Of a stretch of 39,651 nt of DNA, positions 8,451-15,993 are shown piece after piece (within the stretch, counting starts at the first letter, position 1; every line of letters begins with the position of its first letter). A program made the translations under genes and the position numbers. Source of the stretch: Acidobacteriota bacterium (GTDB lineage Bacteria > Acidobacteriota > Blastocatellia > Pyrinomonadales > Pyrinomonadaceae). The stretch spans positions 1 to 39,651 of the forward strand of contig JAJPKD010000270.1 in the NCBI GenBank assembly GCA_021323895.1, in the 5' to 3' direction. The notes below the pieces were generated by a model, which saw only the letters and a list, made by a program, of their open reading frames with translations, made no database searches and had not been told where the DNA came from.

Positions 8451-9722
8451 ATGATCGACCAAGTTCAAACAACCCGTCTTCCCAATGGTCTGACGATTCT
8501 GACCGAACACATGCCGGGTCTCCGTTCAGTCAGCCTGGGCATTTGGGTGCGGCGCGGATCGCGGCACGAAGCCGAGCCGCTGAACGGCATCTGCCACTTC
8601 ATCGAACACGCCCTTTTCAAAGGCACCCAGCGCCGTTCGGCGCACGACATAGCCTCTGAATCGGATCGTTTGGGCGGCCAACTCGACGCCTACACGACGC
8701 ACGAGATGACCGGCTTTGCCATGAAGGTCGTCGATACCGAACTCGATCGCGCGTTCGATCTGCTGGCCGATTTGCTCCTGCATCCGCGCTTTGATGACGA
8801 CGACCTACTGAAAGAGCAGAAGGTCATCATCGAAGAAATGAAGATGATCGAAGATACGCCGGACGAGCTGCTCAATGAACTCTTTCACGCCGCGTACTTT
8901 CCAGATCATTCTCTCGGACGTCCGAGCGAAGGAACTGAGGAGACGGTTTCGTCATTCGATCAGTCAAAGACCCGCGATTTTCACAATTCGAATTTCGCGC
9001 CGCGGAATTTGGTCGTAGCCGCGGCGGGAAATGTCACGCACAATCAGTTGGTCGATTTGGTAGCGAAGGCATTTGCAGAAGTGAACGCGAAAGCGAACGG
9101 ACACGAAAGTTCGCCGGCGCCCAAAATTGCAGCTCCGATCTTAATCGAGCGCAAAGGCGAGCTTGAGCAAGCGCACCTGATTATCGCGGCGCCGTGGCCT
9201 TCGGCGAAGAGTGAAGATCGGTACGCGGCGAGCATGTTGGGCACGATCATCGGCGGTGGCACATCCAGCCGTTTGTGGCAGTCAATTCGCGAAGAACGCG
9301 GCTTGGCGTATTCGATCGGCGCCGGCGGAAACACTTACACGGATGTTGGGATGTTTACGATTTACGCTGGCACCTCGCCAACTCAAATCGATCAAGTGCT
9401 CGATCTATCGCTGAAAGAATTGCGTCGCAGCGTGCATGAAGCCGTGTCCGAAACTGAACTCCAATTGGCCAAAGCGCAAGCAATTTCTTCTGTGCTCTTG
9501 AGTTTGGAATCGTCAAGCGCGCGCGTCGGAGCCCTGGCTCGCCAGGAGATCGTCCACGGCCGGCGCATTTCGCCGGACGAAATCATTAACTGGATCGAAG
9601 GCGTGAAAATCGAAGACGTGCAACGCGTCGCGCAGACTTGTTTCACGAGCGAGTCGTTGGCACTCGGCGCATTAGGAAACCTGAACGGCTTCGCTGTAGA
9701 TCGTTCTCGCTTGGAAATCTAG
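8451..9722 (+). CDS. M16 family zinc peptidase (pitrilysin/processing peptidase type)
   Basis: Zinc metallopeptidase of the mitochondrial-processing-peptidase/PqqL/YmxG type, 423 aa, the usual length for the single-unit bacterial enzymes. The inverted zinc motif HxxEH is intact (HFIEH, His49-Glu52-His53). The distal zinc-ligand Glu lies about 76 residues on, in VIIEEMKMIED (Glu128/129). The second, inactive M16 domain holds the R/Y-type motif region GGGTSSRLWQSIREERGLAYSI. These enzymes degrade or process peptides; no signal peptide is seen, so it is probably cytoplasmic. The ATG start lacks a visible Shine-Dalgarno. A 7-bp repeat element follows 4 bases after the stop, before the YycJ-like gene. 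Confidence 0.95.
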   Translation: MIDQVQTTRLPNGLTILTEHMPGLRSVSLGIWVRRGSRHEAEPLNGICHFIEHALFKGTQRRSAHDIASESDRLGGQLDAYTTHEMTGFAMKVVDTELDRAFDLLADLLLHPRFDDDDLLKEQKVIIEEMKMIEDTPDELLNELFHAAYFPDHSLGRPSEGTEETVSSFDQSKTRDFHNSNFAPRNLVVAAAGNVTHNQLVDLVAKAFAEVNAKANGHESSPAPKIAAPILIERKGELEQAHLIIAAPWPSAKSEDRYAASMLGTIIGGGTSSRLWQSIREERGLAYSIGAGGNTYTDVGMFTIYAGTSPTQIDQVLDLSLKELRRSVHEAVSETELQLAKAQAISSVLLSLESSSARVGALARQEIVHGRRISPDEIINWIEGVKIEDVQRVAQTCFTSESLALGALGNLNGFAVDRSRLEI

Positions 9723-9726
9723 AGCG

Positions 9727-9794
9727 GTGACAAGTGACCAGTGACGAGTGACAGGCTATAATGCGTGTTCGACTCGTCAGTTATCACTCGTCAC
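9727..9794. repeat. 7-bp-period repeat forming an inverted element (GTGACNN units)
   Basis: Four tandem units GTGACAA, GTGACCA, GTGACGA, GTGACAG fill 9727-9754. The complementary strand carries GTGACGA, GTGATAA and CTGAC at 9794-9776, so the element can fold on itself. It fills the gap between the M16 and YycJ-like genes, and its loop contains TATAAT (9757-9762). Confidence 0.85.
9757..9762 (+). promoter_or_regulatory. possible -10 hexamer TATAAT inside the repeat loop
   Basis: A perfect TATAAT lies 41 bases before the YycJ-like start codon, in the loop of the 7-bp repeat element. No good -35 hexamer is visible 16-18 bases upstream (the region is GTGACC-like), so this is a weak candidate promoter. 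Confidence 0.25.
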
Positions 9795-9802
9795 AAGCAT
9801 TC

Positions 9803-10627
9803 ATGAAAATTTCTGTACTCGGAAGTGGCTCAACCGGAAACGCAGTGTTGCTGGTTGCTAACGGTACTCGTGTTTTGGTTGATGCTGGTCTGAGCGCGCG
9901 CGAGATTGCGCGCCGCATGGCTTTGCTCGGCGAGGATCCCAACTCGCTCGATGGCATTTTGATTACTCACGAGCATGGCGATCACGCGGGCGGCTTGCGC
10001 GTGCTGATGAAAGATCTCGATTGTCCCGTGTTTGTTTCAGGCAAGACGCGAGAGGCTTACGTTGGTGAGCGACGCAATGTTGCCAGCGACGAGCCGCGGA
10101 GGCGCGCCGATGCTTTGCGCGATCGCACGGTCGAGATAGATTCCGGACGCGACTTTCAGATCGGCAAGATCGAATTTCATCCGTTCACGATCCCGCACGA
10201 TGCCGTGGATAACTTTGGGTTCACAGCCACGCACAACGGCGTGAAGATCGCGACGCTGATGGACTTTGGCCACATCACGACGCTGATCACCGAGCGGTTG
10301 CGAGGCTGCGCGGCGGTCGTGATCGAATCAAACCATTCGCGCGATATGCTCAAGACTGTCGAGCATTATCCGTGGGAACTGAAGCAGCGAATTCTTTCGC
10401 GGCTTGGTCACTTGTCGAATGAAGACGTCGCGGAATGGCTGCTCGATGGCTTTGACGGACAGGCGCGGCACATCGTTTTGGCGCATTTGTCGCAGCGCGC
10501 CAACAATCCTTATCTCGCGAAGATCACCGCTGAGAGCGCTTTGCGCGAACGCGCGCCGCTGTTTCCGGGCGAGACTGAAGTTACGTTGTCATTTCCGAAA
10601 GAACCGACTGCGTGGATCGAAGTATGA
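9803..10627 (+). CDS. MBL-fold metallo-hydrolase, YycJ/WalJ-like
   Basis: Metallo-beta-lactamase-fold hydrolase of the YycJ/WalJ group, which are putative nucleic-acid processing enzymes. The metal-binding motif THEHGDHAGG is at residues 55-64. A downstream metal Asp is in TLMDFGH, and a terminal His is probably in IVLAHLSQRANNP. The start is placed at the ATG at 9803 (MKISVLGSGSTGNAVLL, the family's typical N terminus). An upstream in-frame ATG at 9761 would add 14 residues encoded by the repeat element, and I reject it. Length 274 aa. Its TGA overlaps the ATG at 10624 of the next frame (ATGA), so the two are probably co-transcribed. The substrate cannot be read from sequence. Confidence 0.9.
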   Translation: MKISVLGSGSTGNAVLLVANGTRVLVDAGLSAREIARRMALLGEDPNSLDGILITHEHGDHAGGLRVLMKDLDCPVFVSGKTREAYVGERRNVASDEPRRRADALRDRTVEIDSGRDFQIGKIEFHPFTIPHDAVDNFGFTATHNGVKIATLMDFGHITTLITERLRGCAAVVIESNHSRDMLKTVEHYPWELKQRILSRLGHLSNEDVAEWLLDGFDGQARHIVLAHLSQRANNPYLAKITAESALRERAPLFPGETEVTLSFPKEPTAWIEV

Positions 10628-10630
10628 ATG

Positions 10631-10702
10631 GTGTCAGAAGCCTGCGCGTCAGCAAGGGCCTAATGCGAAAGTTGCCCTCCCTGACGGTCGGGCTTCTGAC
10701 AC
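10631..10702. repeat. imperfect palindromic element (29-bp arms)
   Basis: The arms 10631-10659 and 10674-10702 match at 24 of 29 positions as inverted repeats, starting GTGTCAGAAGCC and ending GGCTTCTGACAC, around a 14-nt loop. The element overlaps the beginning of the lipoprotein gene: the loop contains an ATG (10663) and the right arm encodes the signal-peptide region. Confidence 0.85.
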
Positions 10703-11100
10703 TTTCGTTGCTTTGTTCGTGCAACGCGAGCATGCGCCGCAGCGGAATTCCGGCCGGTGCGCAGGCGGCACTCGATGCGGCGATCGCCGACATCGATGCG
10801 GGACGTTACGATAAGCTTTATCAGGAAGCATCAGACGAATGGCGCAGTCAATCGGCGCTTGAGCAGTCGAGAACTACATTCCAAACTCTGCGCGATCGAC
10901 TTGGAAATGCTCGTGCCCGCAGTTTGCTGACGGCGCGCGAAGAACAAACATCGACTGCGCCCATCGCCGGACACTCGGTCACAGTCGCTTATCAAACGAC
11001 GTTCGATCGCGGCGACGGACAGGAAACCTTCACGCTAATCGAACACGGAGGGCGCTGGGCGCTGGCGAAGTATTACGTGAGTTCGAGCGGACTGAAATAG
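10663..11100 (+). CDS. Small lipoprotein of unknown function
   Basis: Predicted lipoprotein of 145 aa. The ATG at 10663 gives MRKLPSLTVGLLTLSLLCSC: a basic n-region, a hydrophobic core and a lipobox-like LCS-C with the likely lipidated Cys at residue 20. AAGGG lies about 4 bases before this ATG. An alternative start at 10624 overlaps the YycJ-like stop (ATGA) and would add 13 residues. The mature part has a helical segment (AAIADIDAGRYDKLYQEAS) and a beta-rich end (VAYQTTFDRGDGQETFTLIEHGGRWALAKYYV). This resembles NTF2/DUF4019-type accessory domains, but that is only a resemblance. The signal-peptide coding region coincides with one arm of a palindromic repeat. Confidence 0.75.
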   Translation: MRKLPSLTVGLLTLSLLCSCNASMRRSGIPAGAQAALDAAIADIDAGRYDKLYQEASDEWRSQSALEQSRTTFQTLRDRLGNARARSLLTAREEQTSTAPIAGHSVTVAYQTTFDRGDGQETFTLIEHGGRWALAKYYVSSSGLK

Positions 11101-11152
11101 TGAATCGTAAATGGTAACCGCATCTATTTACGATTCACGATTTACTATTCAC
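11100..11152. repeat. 7-bp-period inverted repeat abutting purB
   Basis: Left units GTGAATC and GTAAATG (11100-11113) and four right units TATTTAC, GATTCAC, GATTTAC, TATTCAC (11125-11152) have a 7-bp period. They form an inverted repeat with a perfect 12-bp core (11101-11112 with 11126-11137). The element takes up the whole gap before purB and ends one base before its ATG. Confidence 0.9.
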
Positions 11153-11153
11153 T

Positions 11154-12446
11154 ATGATTGACCGATACACCTTGCCCGAAATGGGCGCGCTCTGGTCTGA
11201 AGAGACCAAGTTTCAGAAATGGCTCGACGTGGAGATTGCCGTCTGCGAAGTCCACGCCGAGATGGGCACGATTCCCAGCGGCGCGTTAGAGCAGGTTAAG
11301 AGCCGCGCAAAATTCTCGGTCGAACGCATCAACGAGATCGAGAAGACCACCGATCACGACGTGATCGCGTTCACGACGAACCTCGCGGAATCTATCGGCG
11401 AAGCCTCACGATTTGTTCATTACGGACTTACTTCTTCCGACGTTGTCGATACGGCGAACGCGCTGCTGTTGCGCGATGCTTGCGACATTCTGCTGCCTAA
11501 AATCGACGCGTTGACGGAAGTGCTGAAGCGTCGCGCGTCCGAATTCAAGCACACGCCGCAGATCGGGCGCACCCACGGCATTCATGCTGAGCCCACCTCA
11601 TTCGGACTCGTTTTCGCGCTGTGGTTCGATGAGATGCGCCGCAACCGAGCGCGCTTAACGAGAGCGCGCGAGATCGTTGCAGTGGGCAAGATTAGCGGCG
11701 CGGTCGGCGCGTTCGCCCATCTCGATCCGATTGTCGAAGAGAAAGTTTGCGAGCGCCTCGGACTAAGAGCCGCGCCCGTCTCGACGCAAATCATTCAGCG
11801 TGACAACTACGCCGAATTTCTTTGCACGCTGGCGATCATCGCCTCGTCGCTCGATAAGTTCGCTTTGCAAATTCGTCACTGGCAGCGCACAGAAGTTCGC
11901 GAAGCTCAGGAGAAATTCAAACGTGGGCAGAAGGGATCGAGCGCGATGCCGCATAAGCGCAATCCAATTCTTTCCGAGCGCATCTGTGGCATGGCGCGCG
12001 TAGTGCGCGCCAACAGCATCGTCGGATTGGAAAACGTCGCGCTGTGGCATGAACGCGATATCTCGCATTCATCAGCCGAACGCGTGGTGCTGCCTGATTC
12101 CAGTATCGCGATTGATTACATGCTGGCGAAGATGACTTCGCTCGTCGATGGTCTCGTGGTTTATCCGGAACGGATGCTCGAGAACCTGAACGCGACGCGC
12201 GGATCGATTTTTAGTGGGCAGTTGCTGCTAGCTCTTACGCAGGCCGGAGTCTTACGGGAACAAGCATACGAATGGGTGCAGCGGAATGCTTTGAAGGCTT
12301 GGGATGAGGGCGGCGATCTGAAATCGCTCGCGTCAGCGGACAAAGACATCGCCGGTCATTTATCGAAAGAACAAATCGAGCGAGTGTTCTCTCTCGACAC
12401 TTACCTGCGAAATGTTGACGCGATTTTTGGGCGAGTGTTTGGATAG
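11154..12446 (+). CDS. purB: Adenylosuccinate lyase
   Basis: Cleaves succinyl-AICAR in purine synthesis and adenylosuccinate in AMP synthesis, releasing fumarate. Length 430 aa, as in the Bacillus/Thermotoga-type enzymes. The fumarase/aspartase superfamily signature GSSAMPHKRNP is intact. The regions around TSSDVVDTA and GRTHGIHAEP (with the conserved catalytic His) are present, as is the conserved N terminus IDRYTLPEMGALWSEE. The start codon directly follows a 7-bp repeat element and has no Shine-Dalgarno, so translation may depend on a leaderless or weakly structured start. Two other purine genes, purS and purQ, follow about 1.2 kb downstream, separated by two leftward DUF4870 genes. purL is not in the window. 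Confidence 0.98.
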   Translation: MIDRYTLPEMGALWSEETKFQKWLDVEIAVCEVHAEMGTIPSGALEQVKSRAKFSVERINEIEKTTDHDVIAFTTNLAESIGEASRFVHYGLTSSDVVDTANALLLRDACDILLPKIDALTEVLKRRASEFKHTPQIGRTHGIHAEPTSFGLVFALWFDEMRRNRARLTRAREIVAVGKISGAVGAFAHLDPIVEEKVCERLGLRAAPVSTQIIQRDNYAEFLCTLAIIASSLDKFALQIRHWQRTEVREAQEKFKRGQKGSSAMPHKRNPILSERICGMARVVRANSIVGLENVALWHERDISHSSAERVVLPDSSIAIDYMLAKMTSLVDGLVVYPERMLENLNATRGSIFSGQLLLALTQAGVLREQAYEWVQRNALKAWDEGGDLKSLASADKDIAGHLSKEQIERVFSLDTYLRNVDAIFGRVFG

Positions 12447-12449
12447 TTA

Positions 12450-12535
12450 CAGAACCGGGAGCGGTAGCCACCGGATCAAAACGCGCCCTTTAGCTTAGTT
12501 CGCGATCGATCCGGTCGATACCGCTCCCGGTTCTG
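12450..12535. repeat. palindromic element, family A, copy 1 (between convergent genes)
   Basis: 28-bp arms at 12450-12477 and 12508-12535 match at 26 of 28 positions (CAGAACCGGGAGCGGTA... on each strand). The element makes up nearly all of the 97-bp gap between purB and the leftward DUF4870 gene. It could act as a bidirectional terminator or mRNA-end stabiliser, but no poly-T tract is present. Related copies lie at 13553 and 17106. Confidence 0.9.
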
Positions 12536-12543
12536 ACACCTAG

Positions 12544-12948
12544 CTACTTACCGGCGAACTTCTCAGCCATATTGCCGACGATTGGGAGCCTGAATTCGAC
12601 TCCCTGGTAAGACTTGATGGCAGCGAAAATCAGTCCTCCCAAGTAGGCGACAATCACCACCAGCCAGATTAAGCCAAACAACATTCCCGCCAGTCCACCG
12701 AGCGCGCCGCTGTTGGTCGCCGCGGCGGCGGCGATTCCCGCGATGGCAATCACGACGCCGATAATCCAGACCGCAATGATCACTACGATGAAGGCGACGT
12801 GCAACAGAATCGATTGCAGCGCATGAAACTTCACAAAGCGATTCCCTTTCTCCATGATTAGAGAGATGATTGCGATAATGCCGATCGGATAGCCGAGGGC
12901 GGCAGCGACATTTCCATCAAGACCAAGCGCAGACTTTCCGGTGTCCAT
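12544..12948 (-). CDS. DUF4870 (Tic20-like) small membrane protein
   Basis: 134-aa integral membrane protein of the DUF4870/Tic20-like family, function unknown. The typical family signature is seen: a first helix with AAALGYPIGIIAIISLIMEKGNRFVKFHALQSILLH, in which the NRFVKFHALQS block joins two helices, followed by two long hydrophobic segments (about 46-78 and 85-115) and the C-terminal YQGVEFRLPIVGNMAEKF. A good Shine-Dalgarno (GGAGG) lies 7-8 bases before the ATG. It follows a paralogue at 12989 by 40 bases on the same strand, so the two probably form an operon. There is no clue to a partner in the flanking purine genes. Confidence 0.88.
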   Translation of the reverse strand: MDTGKSALGLDGNVAAALGYPIGIIAIISLIMEKGNRFVKFHALQSILLHVAFIVVIIAVWIIGVVIAIAGIAAAAATNSGALGGLAGMLFGLIWLVVIVAYLGGLIFAAIKSYQGVEFRLPIVGNMAEKFAGK

Positions 12949-12988
12949 TCGATTTCCTCCAGTCGGGTCGAAGAATAATTTTTGCGGA

Positions 12989-13435
12989 TTACTTGTTGAC
13001 TGTGTTCCAGGCGAAATTGCCGATGATCGGCAGCTTGTACCATTGGCCGCCGTAAGCCTTGATGCCGCCGATGATCAAGAGGACGATGAAGATAAAGAAC
13101 AAAAGGAATCGGAAGCCAAGGATCAAAATCCACCCCAACAATTCCATGTGAATCATGTTGAGAACCAGCGACAGGATCACTCCCAGAATTCCGACAATGA
13201 TCCCGACTGCAATTTGCAGAGCTGCCAAAAACAACGATTGCACCGCGTGGAATTTGACAAATTTGTTTTCGTTCTCGGTGAACAAGAACACGATCGCGAG
13301 TACAAGGCCGAGGCAGCAAAGAAAATTCGCGATATAACAGAGCATCGCCCCGACGTTCGAGTCCAGGTTCATGAAACTCGTCTTGCCGCCGGGTGCTCCC
13401 GAAGCAGGTGCGCCATCTGGATATGGAGTTGCCAT
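12989..13435 (-). CDS. DUF4870 (Tic20-like) small membrane protein, paralogue
   Basis: 148-aa paralogue of the downstream gene, sharing the block NKFVKFHAVQSLFL and the C-terminal YKLPIIGNFAWNTV. A short Gly/Ala/Pro-rich cytoplasmic N terminus (about 1-20) precedes hydrophobic segments at about 28-52, 65-95 and 97-128. AAGGAG lies 7 bases before the ATG. First gene of a probable two-gene operon reading away from purS. The purS-side promoter region contains a family A palindrome. Function unknown; some DUF4870 proteins have been proposed as small transport or channel-like proteins, but nothing here tests that. Confidence 0.88.
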   Translation of the reverse strand: MATPYPDGAPASGAPGGKTSFMNLDSNVGAMLCYIANFLCCLGLVLAIVFLFTENENKFVKFHAVQSLFLAALQIAVGIIVGILGVILSLVLNMIHMELLGWILILGFRFLLFFIFIVLLIIGGIKAYGGQWYKLPIIGNFAWNTVNK

Positions 13436-13552
13436 CGCCGTACTCCTTGTTAACTTAAGTGCAAAGTGTCAATTGCGATGGCCGAAATACTATGCTATCG
13501 GCTACACCTCACGCAACATTTATCGTAATATCTAGCGTTCTTAGCGGGCGGA

Positions 13553-13636
13553 GTCAGTACCCGGAGCGATAGCGACGGGAGCAAGCGCGACCCAACGCTT
13601 CCCTCTGATCCGCTCACTATCGTTCGCGGTACTGAC
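13553..13636. repeat. palindromic element, family A, copy 2 (upstream of purS)
   Basis: Left arm begins GTCAGTACCCGGAGCGATAG at 13553; the right arm ends CGCGGTACTGAC at 13636; the arms are imperfect inverses. It lies between the divergent DUF4870 and purS genes and ends 8 bases before the purS ATG, so it occupies the purS 5' leader. Same family as 12450-12535 and 17106-17191. Confidence 0.8.
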
Positions 13637-13644
13637 ACTAAGTT

Positions 13645-13890
13645 ATGAAGGCCAAAGTTTACGTCACGCTAAAACCCAGCGTCCTCGATCCTCAGGGCAA
13701 GGCAATCAAGCACGCCGTTGAGTTACTGGGATTCAATGCCGTCAGCGATATTCGCAAGGGCAAGTACTTCGAGATTGCTATCGACGGATCGCGCAGCGCT
13801 GACGATGCTCGCGCCGATGCTGAGAAGCTGGCGCGTGACGTTTTGTCGAATCCGATCATTGAAGATTTTCGGGTGGAGATTGAGCAGTAA
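13645..13890 (+). CDS. purS: Phosphoribosylformylglycinamidine synthase subunit PurS
   Basis: Small scaffold subunit of the three-part FGAM synthase (PurS-PurQ-PurL). PurS dimers bridge the glutaminase PurQ and the synthase PurL so that ammonia passes between them. 81 aa, the standard length, with the family pattern KVYVTLKPSVLDPQGKAI at the N terminus and VLSNPIIEDFRVEI at the C terminus. purQ follows after 71 bases, interrupted by a strong hairpin. No Shine-Dalgarno is evident because the right arm of a family A palindrome ends 8 bases before the ATG. Confidence 0.96.
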   Translation: MKAKVYVTLKPSVLDPQGKAIKHAVELLGFNAVSDIRKGKYFEIAIDGSRSADDARADAEKLARDVLSNPIIEDFRVEIEQ

Positions 13891-13912
13891 CGTGAGCGCT
13901 TAGTGGCCAAGC

Positions 13913-13935
13913 TCCCTCTCCCTTTGGGAGAGGGA
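13913..13935. other. perfect hairpin between purS and purQ
   Basis: A 10-bp perfect stem (TCCCTCTCCC/GGGAGAGGGA) around a TTT loop. No T-run follows, so it is not a classical terminator. It could adjust the purS:purQ ratio or stabilise the purS mRNA. Similar GGGAGAGGG stems are common dispersed repeats in many genomes. Confidence 0.75.
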
Positions 13936-13961
13936 ACTGACGAAAGAAGCAGAGTAAGAAC

Positions 13962-14660
13962 ATGAAATTCGGCGTCATAGTTTTCCCGGGTTCCAATTGC
14001 GACCACGATGCTTACCACGTGATCTCGAAGCACGTGGGTCAGCCGGTTGATTTCATTTGGCATCGCGATACCGATCTTTCGACTTACGACGCAGTGATCA
14101 TTCCGGGTGGATTTTCTTACGGCGACTACTTGCGCGCGGGCGCGTTGGCGCGCTTCTCGCCGGTGATGAATTCAGTAAAAGAATTCGCGGCGAAGGGAAA
14201 CCTGGTGCTGGGAATCTGCAACGGGTTTCAAATCTTGTGCGAAGCGGGCCTGCTGCCCGGCGCTTTGATTCGCAATCGCGAGCTGCATTTCATCTGCGAC
14301 TATGTAAACGTCCGAGTCCAAGACACGAACACGCCGTTTACGCATGATCTGAAAACGGGAAGCGTGTTGCGGATGCCGATTGCGCACGCCGAAGGAAACT
14401 ACGTTTGTGACGACGCGACTTTGGCTGAGTTGCAGCGCGAACAAAGAATTATCTTTCGCTACTGTGACCTCAACGGCCAAATATCTGACAATGCAAATCC
14501 AAACGGTTCGCGAGATAACATCGCCGGCATTTGCAGTCGCGAACGCAACGTCCTCGGATTGATGCCGCATCCTGAGCGGGCCTGCGAAGACCTGTTGGGC
14601 TCGAGCGATGGCCGCGAACTCTTTCGATCGCTCGCAGGCGCTTTGGCCGCAGCGGCGTAA
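13962..14660 (+). CDS. purQ: Phosphoribosylformylglycinamidine synthase subunit PurQ (glutaminase)
   Basis: Class I glutamine amidotransferase subunit that hydrolyses glutamine and hands ammonia to PurL in step four of purine synthesis. 232 aa, normal for PurQ. The catalytic triad is visible: nucleophile Cys86 in LGICNGFQ, and His203 and Glu205 in MPHPERA. The oxyanion/loop region [15 protein letters not shown] is intact. Follows purS in the usual purSQ order. The next gene is an unrelated lipoprotein, so the purSQL operon is broken here. The ATG start gives [14 protein letters not shown], the family's typical N terminus. Confidence 0.97.
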   Translation: MKFGVIVFPGSNCDHDAYHVISKHVGQPVDFIWHRDTDLSTYDAVIIPGGFSYGDYLRAGALARFSPVMNSVKEFAAKGNLVLGICNGFQILCEAGLLPGALIRNRELHFICDYVNVRVQDTNTPFTHDLKTGSVLRMPIAHAEGNYVCDDATLAELQREQRIIFRYCDLNGQISDNANPNGSRDNIAGICSRERNVLGLMPHPERACEDLLGSSDGRELFRSLAGALAAAA

Positions 14661-14710
14661 TTGTACCGCAAACTGTTTTTTGTGTTCTGCCTAAACTGAA
14701 AGGACGAACT

Positions 14711-15208
14711 ATGAAACGTCACCCCGCTTATCTGGGCGCCGGCCTGCTGCTTTTTGCAGTGCTCGCCTGCAATCTCAGCAAGAACAGTAACAACTCGAAT
14801 AATTCGAATAATCGCAATTCAAACGCGAACGCCAACAAAGCGACGCCGCAGCCAACCCGCGCGGCCGACGCCGATGTTTACGTGGACAAGATCTACATGG
14901 CGAAGGACAACAACGGCCAGGCCGGCGACGAGACTACTTCGTATGCGCCGGGCGATCGCACCGTCCATTGCATCATCGAATTGAATAAGGCGAAGAAAGG
15001 CACGGAGGTTCGTTTCGTTTGGAAGGCTGTCGATGTTGCCGGTTCGCGCAATGAAGACATCAAGACGATCGACTACACGACCAAGTCTTTCGAGAACAAA
15101 GTGCACGGCCACCTGACGCTGCCGGGCGATTGGCCCACGGGAACATACCGCGTCGAGGTTTCCATCAACGGCGTTCTCGACAAAACGCTCGATTACACGG
15201 TCGAATAA
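14711..15208 (+). CDS. Asn-rich lipoprotein of unknown function
   Basis: 165-aa predicted lipoprotein: signal peptide MKRHPAYLGAGLLLFAVLAC with lipobox VLAC and lipidated Cys20. A low-complexity Asn/Ser spacer (about 22-43) would hold the mature domain off the membrane. A compact beta-rich domain (about 53-165) follows, with GDRTVHCIIELNKAKKGTEVRFVWK and LPGDWPTGTYRVEVSINGV, an immunoglobulin-like pattern. AAAGGA lies about 6 bases before the ATG. The DsbA-like gene starts 3 bases after its stop, so the two are almost certainly co-transcribed and both act outside the cytoplasm. The Cys in VHCIIEL is the only one in the mature domain. Function unknown. Confidence 0.82.
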   Translation: MKRHPAYLGAGLLLFAVLACNLSKNSNNSNNSNNRNSNANANKATPQPTRAADADVYVDKIYMAKDNNGQAGDETTSYAPGDRTVHCIIELNKAKKGTEVRFVWKAVDVAGSRNEDIKTIDYTTKSFENKVHGHLTLPGDWPTGTYRVEVSINGVLDKTLDYTVE

Positions 15209-15211
15209 CCC

Positions 15212-15889
15212 ATGAAGAAATCGCTTCCATTCATAGTCATTGCGATTGTGCTCGTAGCCGCGATCGTAGGGGGCTGGATCCTTTTGCGGTCGTCGCGGCA
15301 ATCGAGCAACTCGTCACAGCCAACTCCCGATCCGGCGCTCGAAGTTCAGGGCGCCGAACCGCCGCACATTCGCGGCAATCCGAGCGCGCCGGTGACGGTC
15401 GAAGAATTCGGCGACTTTCAGTGCCCTTCGTGCGGCGCTTACTACCCCGAGCTCAAGAAGATCGAAACGGAATTCGGCGACAAACTGCGCGTCATCTTTC
15501 GCGAGAATCCGCTCGTGCCGACGCACGAGCACGCGCTGCTGGCGGCGCAGGCTGCCGAAGCCGCCGGGCTCCAGGGCGAAGACAAATTTTGGGCGATGCA
15601 CGACAAGCTCTACGAGAATCAAAACACCTGGACACCAACCAAGGATCTGGTTCCTGTTTTCGTTGATTACGCAAAACAGATCGGACTGAACGCGGACCAG
15701 TTCATGAAGGATTTGAACGGCGAGAAAGTTGCGCAACGAATCTTTCAGGACGGAAAGCGCTCGCACGCGCTGGGGATCAAATCCACGCCCAGCTTTTTTG
15801 TAAATGGCAAAGAAGCGAGAGATGAGCAATGGAAGCCCGACGGCTTGCGCGCGATGATTAATGAGGCGTTGAAGGCCGCAGGGAAATAG
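15212..15889 (+). CDS. DsbA-like thiol:disulfide oxidoreductase, membrane-anchored
   Basis: Thioredoxin-fold protein of the DsbA/Thioredoxin_4 type, 225 aa. One N-terminal TM helix or uncleaved signal (about 5-26, LPFIVIAIVLVAAIVGGWIL), a Ser/Pro spacer, and the DsbA domain from about 50. The active site CPSC is in EEFGDFQCPSCGAYYPEL. The helical insertion is rich in Ala (ALLAAQAAEAAG), and the cis-Pro loop is GIKSTPSFFVNGKE. It would oxidise or isomerise disulfides in the periplasm. Starts 3 bases after the Asn-rich lipoprotein and has no Shine-Dalgarno of its own, which suggests translational coupling. The thioredoxin reductase gene is convergent next door, but that enzyme is cytoplasmic. 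Confidence 0.93.
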   Translation: MKKSLPFIVIAIVLVAAIVGGWILLRSSRQSSNSSQPTPDPALEVQGAEPPHIRGNPSAPVTVEEFGDFQCPSCGAYYPELKKIETEFGDKLRVIFRENPLVPTHEHALLAAQAAEAAGLQGEDKFWAMHDKLYENQNTWTPTKDLVPVFVDYAKQIGLNADQFMKDLNGEKVAQRIFQDGKRSHALGIKSTPSFFVNGKEARDEQWKPDGLRAMINEALKAAGK

Positions 15890-15993
15890 CAGGTAATAGT
15901 GTAGGCTGCAGCCTGCGAAGTCACGCGATTCAGACGGCGGGGCAAAGTCCGCGAATCAATCCCACTCGCTCAAACTGAAGTTTAAGCTACCAC
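15890..15993. other. convergent intergenic region with an imperfect inverted element
   Basis: A 104-bp gap between the DsbA-like and trxB stops. GTAGGCTGCAGCCTGCGA (15901-15918) and the inverse of AAACTGAAGTTTAAGCTACC near the trxB end share a GTAG-CTT-AG pattern only loosely. It may be a degenerate member of a dispersed repeat. No clear terminator is visible. Confidence 0.35.

Noticed and set aside
12858-13319. A 153-codon minus-strand ORF spanning both DUF4870 genes
   Set aside because: Its frame is offset from both clear membrane proteins and its sequence is arginine/proline-rich noise; the two DUF4870 frames have good ribosome-binding sites.
13913-13935. Intrinsic terminator after purS
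   Set aside because: Stem is perfect but no T-run follows, and purQ continues the pathway; kept only as a hairpin.
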